Part shown: positions 40,732 through 49,718 of the stretch, one piece after another
Position numbering within the stretch: position 1 is the stretch's first letter
How the letters are laid out: every line of letters begins with the position of its first letter
Assembly (NCBI GenBank): GCA_049366815.1
Contig: JBMNCO010000101.1
Location: 39,407-103,406, forward strand
Length of the DNA stretch: 64,000 nt
Source: CAYNYM01 sp049366815
GTDB lineage: Bacteria > Desulfobacterota > DSM-4660 > Desulfatiglandales > HGW-15
Direction: 5' to 3'
Notes under the pieces: model-generated
Seen by the model: the letters and a program-made list of their open reading frames with translations, nothing else
Told to the model about the DNA's origin: nothing
The model's database searches: none
Position numbers and translations under genes: made by a program

Positions 40732-42111
40732 TCAGTGGGTGGACTCGGAATCCAATACGAGCAACGGGATCAAATCGCGTATGTCGCCGGCGGTTTCGAG
40801 GTGCTCTACGGCGTCCATGATCCGGTCTGCAATTTTTTCCGGCAGGGCACTTGCCGCAAACCCGATACAATCCCGAAATCGCTGCACATGATCTTTCTGC
40901 GTAAGTGGATTGCCGGGGAATCCGGGAGCTGTGTCCATTTTCCCGACATGTTCCCTCCCGGCCTTCGTCAAGACCCGCATGTCCAAAGGCGTGTGGCCTC
41001 GTATCTCCATGGCGGGATCTGAAAGCACATCGACCCTATCCGCAAGCTCCAGAACCCTGGGATCTCTGATGAAGGACTCTTCAAAATGCTCGAGTCTTGA
41101 GCTTTTCCGCAATAAGGCATTGGCAACGCAGTATGGGATGCTGAACTGGGCGTTGACCTTGGGGTTGGTGCCGACCTCGAAAGGACGTCCCACCAGCTTG
41201 TAGGTATAGGGCGGCACCGTGACCTCTATGCGCTTCACATCATCGGAGTCAAAACCGTTTTCTTTCATCAGACTCAGGATGACATCAGTACTTCCCTGGG
41301 TGAGCCCACAACTTGGGTATTTCTTGAACATGACATTCTGAACCTCGTAATCGTTCCCCAGATGCGATGTGACTGTCTGTGCTTCCACCCGGTCCCTGCC
41401 GAAAAGGTGGAAGTAGCCGTAGACACCTTCGAGGAAGTTTGCCGGTCCCGTGATGCCTCGCCGGGCAAGTCGGGCGCATGTCACGCCGGTTTCCGCGACC
41501 CACCCCTCGATTACCCTCACCGCCAGGGCCCCATCCACGTTGGCCTGAAAGCTGCCCCCACAGCGGTTAAATGCGAGGGCCAGGGCATTCCAGGTTTCCT
41601 CTTCAGAAAGTCTCAGTATTTTTGCAGCGGCCGCTGTCGAGGCGAAAGGGACGCAGACGCCTGTCGGGTCAAATCCGTCATATTGGGACTCCCCTAGATT
41701 CAGTCTTATTCCCAACTCCGTCCCCACCGTGACGGCGGTCAGAAAATCAGCGCCGCTGCAACCCCCGGCCAGTTCTGCTGAAGCGAGCGCAGCGGGTATC
41801 GTAGCTGAACCGATGTGGGCACCCGGAACAAGCGCGTCACAGAAGTCGAGGGCTCTTGCCATCACGCCGTTTACGAATGCGGCCTTTTCCGCCGGGACCT
41901 TGCCTCCATGGATAAGGATCGATGCCTCCGCTCTGCCTCCGAGTTCCTTTTCCAGTTCAACGACGGCCTCGCAACCCTCTGCCGAGGCACCGGCGATTGT
42001 CGTACCCAGGACTGCAAGCACCTGGTTTTTGATCACCCTCAAGACCGCCTGCGGCACATCACCGAGTGTGGTGCGACATACATATTCAACCAGTCTGCCT
42101 TCCGTCAGCAT
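40732..42111 (-). CDS. MmgE/PrpD family protein
   Basis: The 459-residue protein belongs to the 2-methylcitrate dehydratase/cis-aconitate decarboxylase/iminodisuccinate family. Seen: N-terminal TEGRLVEYVCRTTL, GVMARALDFCDALVPGAHIGSATIPAALA (with the D and H of the active-site region; families have D-x2-D-x4-H variants), KYPSCGLTQGSTDVIL (usual KxYPxC-xxH, here CGLT-Q) and QFSIPYCVANALL. The exact reaction is unclear: dehydration of a tricarboxylic acid is family-typical. In this operon with a B12 mutase it may form or remove an alkenyl dicarboxylate. ATG at 42111, 228 bp from MeaB. Confidence 0.88.
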   Translation of the reverse strand: MLTEGRLVEYVCRTTLGDVPQAVLRVIKNQVLAVLGTTIAGASAEGCEAVVELEKELGGRAEASILIHGGKVPAEKAAFVNGVMARALDFCDALVPGAHIGSATIPAALASAELAGGCSGADFLTAVTVGTELGIRLNLGESQYDGFDPTGVCVPFASTAAAAKILRLSEEETWNALALAFNRCGGSFQANVDGALAVRVIEGWVAETGVTCARLARRGITGPANFLEGVYGYFHLFGRDRVEAQTVTSHLGNDYEVQNVMFKKYPSCGLTQGSTDVILSLMKENGFDSDDVKRIEVTVPPYTYKLVGRPFEVGTNPKVNAQFSIPYCVANALLRKSSRLEHFEESFIRDPRVLELADRVDVLSDPAMEIRGHTPLDMRVLTKAGREHVGKMDTAPGFPGNPLTQKDHVQRFRDCIGFAASALPEKIADRIMDAVEHLETAGDIRDLIPLLVLDSESTH

Positions 42112-42339
42112 CTTTCACCCCCTCGCATTTCCCCGTCCTATTTCATCTATTTCCAGAGCCTCTTTTCGTGTCCGTCCAGTCTTTCGCTTGGCCGTCATGA
42201 CAAAATGCGTACCGCAGGTTTGACCAGGTCATCCTTCCAGGCGGCCGTCCTCTCACGGTATCCGCCCCTTTGTTTCCCCGATACGGCTTCCATCCGACGC
42301 AGGCACCGGCTGTGCTGCACAGTTCCTTACATAAGGCAC

Positions 42340-43323
42340 TCATTCCCTGTTTTGAGCGTCCATAAAATTCAATTTTGCCGCCAGAATCGCATCGCAAGCA
42401 GAATAGGGATCAATCGTTCCGGCGGTGATACAATCCACGTAGTCTCCAAATTCCGGACTGTCTGTTATGCGGGCGAGCGCCTCTTCAACGAGCCTGCTTT
42501 TGATCATGTCTATGAGTTCGAGGCGGGTTGCAGTCCTCTTATCAAGGATTGTCCTTTCATGGGGCAGGGCCTTTCCGGTCTTTCGATATTTCTCGATTTC
42601 ATTCAGAAGCTCAAGGATTCCCTTGTTATTAACGGCTTCCGTCATAAGAATGGGGGGCTCCCAATCTTGCCTTTTGTGTCTCTTTCTTGCGATATCAAAC
42701 ATTGATCTCAGGTCATTCATGGTTTTCTCGGCACCAGGCCGATCTGATTTGTTGATGACAAAGATATCCCCCACCTCAAAAATTCCCGCCTTGATGGCCT
42801 GAATATGATCCCCCATTCCCGGCACCACCACGACAACCGTTGCATGCGCACTCCTGGCGATATCGACTTCATCCTGACCGACCCCAACCGTCTCAACAAT
42901 CACGTAATCTTTGCCCATGGCGTCCAGTACATCGATTGCCGAGCGTGTAGACTCGGTCAGGCCTCCAAATTGACCCCGGGTTGCCAGAGAACGAATAAAC
43001 ACACCGTCGTCCAGGCTATGCCTCTGCATCCGGACTCGGTCTCCCAATATCGCACCACCGCTGAACGGGCTGGTCGGGTCTACGGCGAGCACGCCCACTG
43101 TTTTTCCACGCCCTCTCAACCCATGAATCATTTGATCCGCCAGTGTGCTTTTGCCCACGCCGGGAGCGCCCGTTATTCCAACCACATAGGCCTTCCCGGT
43201 ATGCCTGTAGAGGGCCTTGAGGATCGGCCTCGTTCCCGGAACGCCGTCGTCAATGTCACGGATCAACCGTGCGGCAACCCTTACATCACCACCGACAATC
43301 TTCTTTACAATGCCGTCAACCAT
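42340..43323 (-). CDS. meaB: MeaB-type GTPase for an AdoCbl-dependent mutase
   Basis: The 327-residue G3E-family GTPase starts MVDGIVKKIVGGDV and has Walker A GITGAPGVGKST (49-60), the switch DPTSPFSGGAILGDRVRM (typical MeaB/ArgK), ETVGVGQDEVD (Walker B region) and NKSD for guanine. MeaB proteins load AdoCbl into acyl-CoA mutases and protect them from inactivation. It lies 3 bp after the B12-binding subunit stop codon, so it is translationally coupled. The assignment is strong. Confidence 0.95.
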   Translation of the reverse strand: MVDGIVKKIVGGDVRVAARLIRDIDDGVPGTRPILKALYRHTGKAYVVGITGAPGVGKSTLADQMIHGLRGRGKTVGVLAVDPTSPFSGGAILGDRVRMQRHSLDDGVFIRSLATRGQFGGLTESTRSAIDVLDAMGKDYVIVETVGVGQDEVDIARSAHATVVVVVPGMGDHIQAIKAGIFEVGDIFVINKSDRPGAEKTMNDLRSMFDIARKRHKRQDWEPPILMTEAVNNKGILELLNEIEKYRKTGKALPHERTILDKRTATRLELIDMIKSRLVEEALARITDSPEFGDYVDCITAGTIDPYSACDAILAAKLNFMDAQNRE

Positions 43324-43326
43324 AAC

Positions 43327-43725
43327 TTATCTCTTCACACACGAAAAAATGTAGTCAACGATCGACTCCGAACTGCTCTGGGGCGGGAATATTTTTGCCA
43401 CCCCTCTTTCCAGCAAGGCCTCCGCGTCCCGTTTAGGAATGGTCCCCCCGCAAATGACGGGCACATCATCCAGATCATTCTTTTTCATCAGGTCCAACAA
43501 GAGGCCTATCTGTTCATAATTGGAGGCATGACTGCTTATGCCGATGATATCCACGCTTTCTTCGACAGCGGCGCTGACAATCATTTCCGGCGTCTGATAG
43601 ATTCCAAGATACACGACCTCCATTCCGGCATCCATCAAAAATCTCGATACGATTTCCGCACCCGTGAAATGTCCGTCAAGCCCGATACCGGATATGAGGA
43701 CTTTTATTCGTTGTCTGTGGCTCAT
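43327..43725 (-). CDS. B12-binding subunit of acyl-CoA mutase
   Basis: The 132-residue Rossmann-like domain has DGHFTG, that is DxHxxG with D17, H19 and G22, where His binds cobalt from below, followed by GISSHAS and VICGGTIP as in the MCM C-terminal domain. It pairs with the large subunit encoded 55 bp upstream; together they form a heterodimeric mutase, like 2-hydroxyisobutyryl-CoA or methylmalonyl-CoA mutases with split chains. ATG at 43725. Confidence 0.95.
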   Translation of the reverse strand: MSHRQRIKVLISGIGLDGHFTGAEIVSRFLMDAGMEVVYLGIYQTPEMIVSAAVEESVDIIGISSHASNYEQIGLLLDLMKKNDLDDVPVICGGTIPKRDAEALLERGVAKIFPPQSSSESIVDYIFSCVKR

Positions 43726-43780
43726 ACTGAATATTCCTCCTGTATACGGAAATGCGCTCTATACATCCAGCGAAATCCAT

Positions 43781-45400
43781 TCACTGCAGGTCAAAGGGGC
43801 AATCAATCATCTCCAAGGGATCGTAGTGAAATCCGTTGGCCACACGAATAACGCCCATAATTTCACCGGCGGTGCCATAGGCTTTCACTGCTTCTATAAT
43901 GGAGGGCATCAGGTTGAAGTCTTTGCCCTCTTTGGCATCAGCGTAAAGCCTCGCGATTTTCTCTTTCAGCAGGGGCATATTTCTTGTTTTTTTCCAGGTC
44001 TCCATCCGTTTCGCTATTTCTTCAGAATCAGACGCCTCCACCGACTGTATGGGGATGTCGTCATCTTCCTCAGGCGGTATGACCAGCTCATTTACACCAA
44101 CGACCAACCGCTCACCTGATTCAATCTCTTTTTGTCTTTTCCGTGCCGAGGCCTCCATCATATTGTGGATAAACCCTTTTCTAACCGCCGCAGTCATTCC
44201 TCCCTGATCTTCTATCTGTTGCAGGATCTTGTAAGCCTCCGCTTCCACCTTGTTGGTGAGATACTCGACAAAATATGAGCCCGCGAGAGGATCCGTCACG
44301 TCGGTCACGCCGGTTTCGTCAGACACGATATGCTGGGTATTTAAAGACATCCTTGCGGCAAAAGCGGACGGCTCCGCATGAGCATTGTCCAGGCACGCGT
44401 TGTCGATCGCAGTGCAGCCTGCTATGGCCCCGGCAAGGGTCTGTATGGCGCATCGAGCGATATTGTTGTAGGGCTGCTGATACGTCATTGCACGGCCTGA
44501 GGTATGAACCGATATGAGTAGCTGGCAGGCCTTTTCGCTTTTCGCCTTGAATGTTTCCTTGGCCATCTTCGCATACATTCTTCGAAGGGCCCGGACTTTG
44601 GCTATTTCTTCGAAGAACCGCGAACTAATGCTTACGAGTTCATAGGGGAGAAGACCGACATCATCGAAATCAAGGCCCCTCTCCTTCACCAGCATGCCGA
44701 GCAACTCCTTGAGCTGTGCGATTTCCACAGCCAGGGCCTGCGCGTTGTTGCCGCCGGACTCTTGAAAATGCTGGCTCAGAATGCCACTGCGCATGTGTAT
44801 TTTGTTTCTTATGATGTATTCTGAGGAATCAAGCCAAAGCTTTATGAGAAGATCCAAAGGCAGATGATCGGTCTGTCCAAATGTGTGGCAAAAGGGATAT
44901 TCCGTCACACTGCCGTGCACTTCCCTCAAATCCACCCCACGTTTTTCCGCAAGGGCCACAACATAGGCCAACCTCATACAGGACATGGCCGAAGAGCCCA
45001 GCAAGGTTATCGATTGACCTGTCAAGGGGATGTCATCCATCAATTCCTCAAATTCAAGCAACGATGCTCCATGCCAGCCCAAAACACCGGACTCCCTTCT
45101 CCCCATGGGATGATCCGCATCTATGGGCATCGCGTTAGGCCTGTCGCAGATGACCAGCATGCCCTGCGTTTGACCCATTTTCCTGTACTGCTGGAGCACT
45201 TCGTTGGTTCTCTTGGACGATCCCAGCCCTGCGGTCATTCGCCTTGTCCATACCCGGCTCCGGTACCCGTTTGGATGATACCCGCGGACGTAAGGATACG
45301 AACCCGGATCCCCAAGATCCTTTTTGTAATCCAGCCCTGCAATGTCGTCCGGTGTGTATACAGGCTTAATTTCATATCCGTAATCCGTCTCTCTTTTCAT
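43781..45400 (-). CDS. Divergent AdoCbl-dependent acyl-CoA mutase, large subunit
   Basis: The ATG at 45400 (MKRETDYGYE) follows GGGGAGG; a GTG at 45415 is too near it. The 539 residues cover the TIM-barrel substrate domain of the MCM/ICM family: YPYVRGYHPNGYRSRVW (35-51) and, later, YNNIARCAIQTLAG and SDETGVTDVTDPLAGS. By eye and from memory of P. freudenreichii MCM, Y46 matches MCM Y89 and H211 matches H244, but T166 replaces Q197 and Q176 replaces the carboxylate-binding R207. The DRPNAMPID segment (86-94) also differs from MCM FDLxTxxGYDSD. It should isomerise a CoA thioester by carbon skeleton rearrangement but is not ordinary MCM. The B12 subunit, MeaB and CobO follow. Confidence 0.9.
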   Translation of the reverse strand: MKRETDYGYEIKPVYTPDDIAGLDYKKDLGDPGSYPYVRGYHPNGYRSRVWTRRMTAGLGSSKRTNEVLQQYRKMGQTQGMLVICDRPNAMPIDADHPMGRRESGVLGWHGASLLEFEELMDDIPLTGQSITLLGSSAMSCMRLAYVVALAEKRGVDLREVHGSVTEYPFCHTFGQTDHLPLDLLIKLWLDSSEYIIRNKIHMRSGILSQHFQESGGNNAQALAVEIAQLKELLGMLVKERGLDFDDVGLLPYELVSISSRFFEEIAKVRALRRMYAKMAKETFKAKSEKACQLLISVHTSGRAMTYQQPYNNIARCAIQTLAGAIAGCTAIDNACLDNAHAEPSAFAARMSLNTQHIVSDETGVTDVTDPLAGSYFVEYLTNKVEAEAYKILQQIEDQGGMTAAVRKGFIHNMMEASARKRQKEIESGERLVVGVNELVIPPEEDDDIPIQSVEASDSEEIAKRMETWKKTRNMPLLKEKIARLYADAKEGKDFNLMPSIIEAVKAYGTAGEIMGVIRVANGFHYDPLEMIDCPFDLQ

Positions 45401-45450
45401 GCCGTGCCTCCCCACATTGCTGTCCTAGATAAATTGGGCCGCTTGGATGT

Positions 45451-45660
45451 TCATAAAATCCGCAGTTCATTGGCGGAAAGCGTCCAAATCCCCGGATTCA
45501 AACGACCGAAGGTAAATCCTGTCTTCCAAATCCGGCGCAACAGTCGCTCAGGGTTTACGGCCCCTCTCGGGTCATAACAAGGATAAATCCAGGGACACAT
45601 GGCCGGGAGATCAAATGTGAGACGCGTAAGCTCCGTCTTTGTCCAGCCCATGCCCGGCAT
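45451..45660 (-). CDS. Possible 69-aa ORF in the mutase leader
   Basis: An uninterrupted frame of 69 residues (Trp-, Pro- and Tyr-rich around LPAMCPWIYPCYDPRG) lies in the leader of the mutase operon. It lacks a clear ribosome-binding site and no family is recognised. It could be a real small protein or a chance frame. Confidence 0.28.
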   Translation of the reverse strand: MPGMGWTKTELTRLTFDLPAMCPWIYPCYDPRGAVNPERLLRRIWKTGFTFGRLNPGIWTLSANELRIL

Positions 45661-45764
45661 ATCGTGAAAGCAACCCGGCTATAACCGAGAGATGTCACCT
45701 CCCCCTAAGATTTACGAATATTTTTACCAGATTTTTCCTGTTATTTCCAACATTTTTAAATACC

Positions 45765-45825
45765 AAACCGGTTTAATTAAACCGACCAGTCGGTTTTACA
45801 TTAAAACAAATCACACCTTTGTCAA
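45765..45825 (-). promoter_or_regulatory. Promoter and tandem palindromic operators of the mutase operon
   Basis: On the minus strand TTGACA (45820-45825) is followed about 23 bp downstream by AAACCGAC-TG-GTCGGTTT (45779-45796), a palindrome of 8-bp arms, then by AAACCGGTTT (45765-45774). The -10 is weak (TGTAAA or TAATGT). The layout matches TetR-type repression. The 717-bp gap 45416-46132 holds this, the small ORF and nothing else convincing. Confidence 0.65.
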
Positions 45826-46132
45826 GAAAAAACGGATCTTTCTTTTTTCATGATTGAAAGAATTTGCACAAAGGCCGTTCTGTTGTTTTATATTAGGCCG
45901 TTTCAGAAAACCAAACGTTTCCCTATGGCATACTTCACGGCGGCAATTCATCTCTTCATCAAGGAAACACGTCTACCGGAAGTGAAACACTTGTAACCAC
46001 CTGCGTCGCCAAGACGACCTTAAGAGAAAACGAGGTGCGATCCACCCTCATGGTTTGGACAGGGGGCCGGCAAGGAATAAAGGAATTGACTGACAATCGC
46101 AAGAAACGCTGAAAAGGGGGTGGTGTCCACCT

Positions 46133-47599
46133 GTGAACCCGATAACAAACATTTTGAGACTTCCGCCGGGAGCCCTGGCGTTGATCATGCCCCTGATCCT
46201 GGCAGGTTGCGCAGCCGTAGGGCCCGATTACGTCCCGCCGGAACTCAGGACCCCCGCAACCTGGCACACAAGCCTGGAAGGAGGACCGGTCGCAGGGGAA
46301 ACGGATCCCACGGCCTTGACCCATTGGTGGAAGACCTTCAATGATCCCCGACTCTCCAGCCTCATCGAGCGCGCCGTGTCGGGCAACATCGACCTGAAGC
46401 AGGCCGGTGCGAGGCTTCGAGAAGCGCGGGCCCGGCGGGGCCTGGCCCGGACGGAGTTCTTCCCCACGCTCGACGGCAGTGGTTCGGCCACAAAGATTTA
46501 CAGCAAGGAAGGAACCGGGGGGACCGAGACGCGCGACCTCTACGCGGCAGGATTTGACGCCGGTTGGGAACTGGATCTGTTCGGAGGTATCAGGCGCGGC
46601 CTGGAGGCGGCGGATGCGGATCTGCAAGCCAGCCGGGAGGCATTGTGTGACGTCCTGGTCTCCTTGCTTGCAGAAGTGGCTGTGAACTACCTGGAGACCC
46701 GCACCTATCAGGCCCGGCTTGCCGCGGCAAAAGCGAATTTGAACAACCAGGAAGAGACCTACAGCTTGACCCAAATGCGTTACCTGGCCGGTCTGAGCGA
46801 CGCATTGGCCGTCCAACAGGCCCGCTACAACCTTGAAAACACACGGAGCCAAATACCGACCCTGCACACGGGCCTGGAGGGGGCCATGAACCGCCTTGCC
46901 GTGCTCTTGGGAGAGACACCGGGAACCCTCCACCGTGAACTGGAGCACCCCGAGCCCATCCCGGTGGCGCCGGCGCAGATCGCCGTGGGCGTACCTGCCG
47001 ACCTATTGCGGCAGCGGCCGGACATCCGCCGGGCGGAGCGGGAACTGGCCGCGCAGACGGCCCGTATCGGTGTTGCAACAGCGCAGCTCTATCCAACATT
47101 CACGTTGAGGGGTTCCATCGGATTCGAGGCCCTCCAATTGGACGATCTCCTTTCCGGCGGCGGCCGGACACTCGCAATCGGCCCCCGGATCACGTGGCCC
47201 GTCTTCGATGCCGGGGCCCTCCGCCGCAATATCGAGGTGCAGTCGGCCATTCAGGAGCAGGCCCTGATGGCTTACGAGTCCACGGTCCTGGCGGCCCTGG
47301 AGGAGGTGGAAAACGCCTTGTCGGCCTACGTCGATGAGCAGCTTCGCCGGGAATCCCTGATCGAGGCGTCCCGGGCCGCGGAAACGGCCGTCGACCTCGC
47401 TCAGGACAAATACCGGGCGGGCCTCACCGATTTCAGCGACGTGCTGGATGCGCAGCGCTCCCTGCTCTCCTTTGAGGACCAGTTGGCCCGGAGCGGGGGA
47501 ACCGTCCTTTCCAATCTGATCGCCCTTTACAAGGCCATGGGTGGGGGATGGACGTCCCTGACCCTTGATGAGACGCATACGTCTCCAACTGAAAGATAG
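46133..47599 (+). CDS. NodT-family outer-membrane efflux channel
   Basis: The 488-residue protein begins at GTG 46133 and has a lipoprotein signal (LALIMPLILAGCAAVGPDY, lipobox LAGC) and NodT/OEP repeats: VGPDYVPPE, THWWKTFNDPRLSSLI, KQAGARLREARARRG, and VPADLLRQRPDIRRAERELAAQTARIGVATAQLYP (family hallmark, about 290-325). It forms a trimeric outer-membrane duct for the MacA/MacB-type pump encoded directly after it (3-bp gap). Substrate unknown. Confidence 0.93.
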   Translation: MNPITNILRLPPGALALIMPLILAGCAAVGPDYVPPELRTPATWHTSLEGGPVAGETDPTALTHWWKTFNDPRLSSLIERAVSGNIDLKQAGARLREARARRGLARTEFFPTLDGSGSATKIYSKEGTGGTETRDLYAAGFDAGWELDLFGGIRRGLEAADADLQASREALCDVLVSLLAEVAVNYLETRTYQARLAAAKANLNNQEETYSLTQMRYLAGLSDALAVQQARYNLENTRSQIPTLHTGLEGAMNRLAVLLGETPGTLHRELEHPEPIPVAPAQIAVGVPADLLRQRPDIRRAERELAAQTARIGVATAQLYPTFTLRGSIGFEALQLDDLLSGGGRTLAIGPRITWPVFDAGALRRNIEVQSAIQEQALMAYESTVLAALEEVENALSAYVDEQLRRESLIEASRAAETAVDLAQDKYRAGLTDFSDVLDAQRSLLSFEDQLARSGGTVLSNLIALYKAMGGGWTSLTLDETHTSPTER

Positions 47600-47602
47600 G
47601 AC

Positions 47603-48877
47603 ATGGAACTGAACGCAAAACAGGATTTGGATATCGCCGAGACCCTGGATACAGGACGGGTATCGGACCGCAGAAGGCCTTTGATGAGATGGCTCATCGT
47701 GACCGTCCTCCTGGTCATTGGGGCCGTTGCGGCCGGCCTTGTTCTGAGGCCCGGAAAAGGAACAGATGGGACCCAGTACAGGACCCAGGCGGCCCGGAAG
47801 GGTGACATCGTAGTCACCGTCACGGCCACAGGCAATCTCGAGCCGACCAATCAGGTGGACGTAGGCAGCGAGCTCTCCGGAACCGCCAGGTCCGTTGAAG
47901 TGGACTTCAACGACAGGGTCACGGTGAACCAGGTCCTCGCAAAGCTGGACACGTCAAAACTCGAGGCGCAGAATCTGCAGCTCAAGGCCGCCCTGGCCTC
48001 GGCAGAGGCCACGGTGATGTTGGCCCGCGCCACGGTCAGAGAGGCCGACGGCAATCTCGCCCGCCTCAAACGGGTGCGGGAGCTGAGCGGAGACAAGGTA
48101 CCCTCCCAGTTTGAGCTGGATGCCGCAGAGGCGGCGCTCGAGCGGGCCCGGGCCGAAGAGGCCCGCGCCATGGCCGCGGTCTCACAGGCCCAGGCCGCCC
48201 TCGAAGCCAATCAGACGGATCTGGCGAAAACCATCATCCGCTCCCCCATCAACGGCATTGTCCTCAACCGTGATCTGGAACCGGGACAGACCGTGGCCGC
48301 TTCCCTGCAGGCCCCGGTGCTCTTTACCCTGGCCGAGGATTTGACCCAGATGGCCCTGCACGTTGCGGTTGACGAGGCCGACGTAGGGCAGGTTCAGGAG
48401 GGACAGGAGGCCACTTTCACGGTAGATGCCTATCCGGACCGTTCATTCAGTGCCCGGATTACACAGGTTCGGTTTGCTTCCCATACCACCGACGGCGTCG
48501 TCACTTACGAAACCGTGTTGAATGTGGACAACGCCGATCTGTCCCTGAGGCCCGGCATGACGGCCACTGCCGAAATTACGGTACATAAGGTCCGGGACGT
48601 TCTTGTGATACCAAACGCAGCCCTGCGGTTCCAGCCGCCGGAAAGAAAGGCTGCGGCATCCGGCCGCGGGATTCTGGGGATGATTTTACCCCGACCGCCC
48701 GGGCCGAGGAGTCAGAGGAACAGAGGACAAAACGACAACCCGAACCGGCAGAGGGTCTGGACACTCCAAGGGGGCCAACTGTTTCCGGTTGCCCTCACAA
48801 TAGGTGCAACCGACGGCGTCATGACCCAAGTGACCGAAGGCGACCTGTCCCCCGGGACGGAGCTGGTGGTCGAGTAA
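47603..48877 (+). CDS. MacA/HlyD-family periplasmic adaptor
   Basis: The 424-residue protein has one N-terminal membrane helix (about 28-48), a barrel-sandwich/lipoyl part (VTATGNLEPTNQVDVGSELSG), a long alpha-hairpin (about 110-205, Ala/Glu-rich) and beta-barrel domains (SPINGIVLNRDLEPGQTVAASLQAPVLF). It links the inner-membrane ABC pump to the outer-membrane channel. The C-terminal region has a Pro/Arg/Asn-rich insert (about 358-385) not typical of MacA. Confidence 0.93.
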   Translation: MELNAKQDLDIAETLDTGRVSDRRRPLMRWLIVTVLLVIGAVAAGLVLRPGKGTDGTQYRTQAARKGDIVVTVTATGNLEPTNQVDVGSELSGTARSVEVDFNDRVTVNQVLAKLDTSKLEAQNLQLKAALASAEATVMLARATVREADGNLARLKRVRELSGDKVPSQFELDAAEAALERARAEEARAMAAVSQAQAALEANQTDLAKTIIRSPINGIVLNRDLEPGQTVAASLQAPVLFTLAEDLTQMALHVAVDEADVGQVQEGQEATFTVDAYPDRSFSARITQVRFASHTTDGVVTYETVLNVDNADLSLRPGMTATAEITVHKVRDVLVIPNAALRFQPPERKAAASGRGILGMILPRPPGPRSQRNRGQNDNPNRQRVWTLQGGQLFPVALTIGATDGVMTQVTEGDLSPGTELVVE

Positions 48878-48982
48878 GGTGTTACGCTCAAGATTTTGGA
48901 TAACGAGACCCTGTCGGGATCGTTTCGGTGAAGGATTTTCGACAGGCAACCGCCCCGCACCCACACATGGTAAGAGGGCGGC

Positions 48983-48998
48983 AGAGAGAGAGAGAGAG
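48983..48998 (+). repeat. (AG)8 dinucleotide tract in the MacB ATPase leader
   Basis: Eight AG units end eight bases before the ATG at 49007 and also form the ribosome-binding site. A tract like this can slip and change the spacing of the SD. Confidence 0.75.
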
Positions 48999-49006
48999 CA
49001 TCCAAC

Positions 49007-49708
49007 ATGACCCGGACGGGACAAAACAAGAACCCCCTCATCCAACTGGAATCCGTCACCAAGGTCTATGGCACGGGTCAGGCGGCCGTGAACGCCCTGC
49101 AGGGCATTGATCTGCAGATTGAAAGGGGCGAGTTCGTCGCCGTGATGGGACCGAGCGGATCGGGCAAATCCACATGCATGAACATCCTGGGGTGCCTGGA
49201 TACCCCCAGCTCCGGGGTCTACCTCTTTGAAGGGGTGGAAGTGGGAAAACTGACAAGGGACCAGCGTGCGCTCCTGCGACGCCACTTCCTGGGGTTTGTG
49301 TTTCAGGGCTTCAACCTCCTCAATCGCACCTCGGCACTGGAGAACGTGGAGCTTCCCCTGATCTACCGGGGCCTACCCGCCCGCAAACGGAGGGATCGGG
49401 CCCATGAGGTCCTGGAGGCGGTGGGACTCAAGGGTTGGGAAAGTCACACCCCTGCCGAACTTTCAGGGGGCCAGCAGCAAAGGGTCGCCATCGCGCGGGC
49501 GATGATCAGCCACCCGGACGTCCTCCTGGCGGATGAACCGACGGGCAACCTGGATTCGGCGCGCAGTCAGGAGATCATGGATTTGCTTACATCCTTCAAC
49601 CGGCGGCAGGGGCTGACCATCGTCATGGTAACCCATGACCCGGACATGGCGCTTTATGCCAAGCGTCAGATTCACTTTCTGGACGGTATGATAGACTCGG
49701 ATCAGTGA
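49007..49708 (+). CDS. MacB-type ABC transporter ATP-binding protein
   Basis: The 233-residue LolD/MacB-type ATPase has Walker A GPSGSGKST (about 48-56), Q-loop FQGFNLL, signature LSGGQQQRVAIARA (about 145-158), Walker B VLLADEPTGNLD and the switch His in VTHD. It powers the permease encoded 10 bp downstream. The (AG)8 repeat acts as its ribosome-binding region. Confidence 0.95.
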   Translation: MTRTGQNKNPLIQLESVTKVYGTGQAAVNALQGIDLQIERGEFVAVMGPSGSGKSTCMNILGCLDTPSSGVYLFEGVEVGKLTRDQRALLRRHFLGFVFQGFNLLNRTSALENVELPLIYRGLPARKRRDRAHEVLEAVGLKGWESHTPAELSGGQQQRVAIARAMISHPDVLLADEPTGNLDSARSQEIMDLLTSFNRRQGLTIVMVTHDPDMALYAKRQIHFLDGMIDSDQ

Positions 49709-49718
49709 GGACAAGGAA

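Noticed and set aside
42143..42397. 84-residue frame between MeaB and MmgE/PrpD
   Set aside because: Overlaps the end of meaB and has no ribosome-binding site or family.
45959..46948. 329-residue minus-strand frame
   Set aside because: Shadow of the NodT channel gene; composition is Arg/Pro-rich as expected for an antisense frame.
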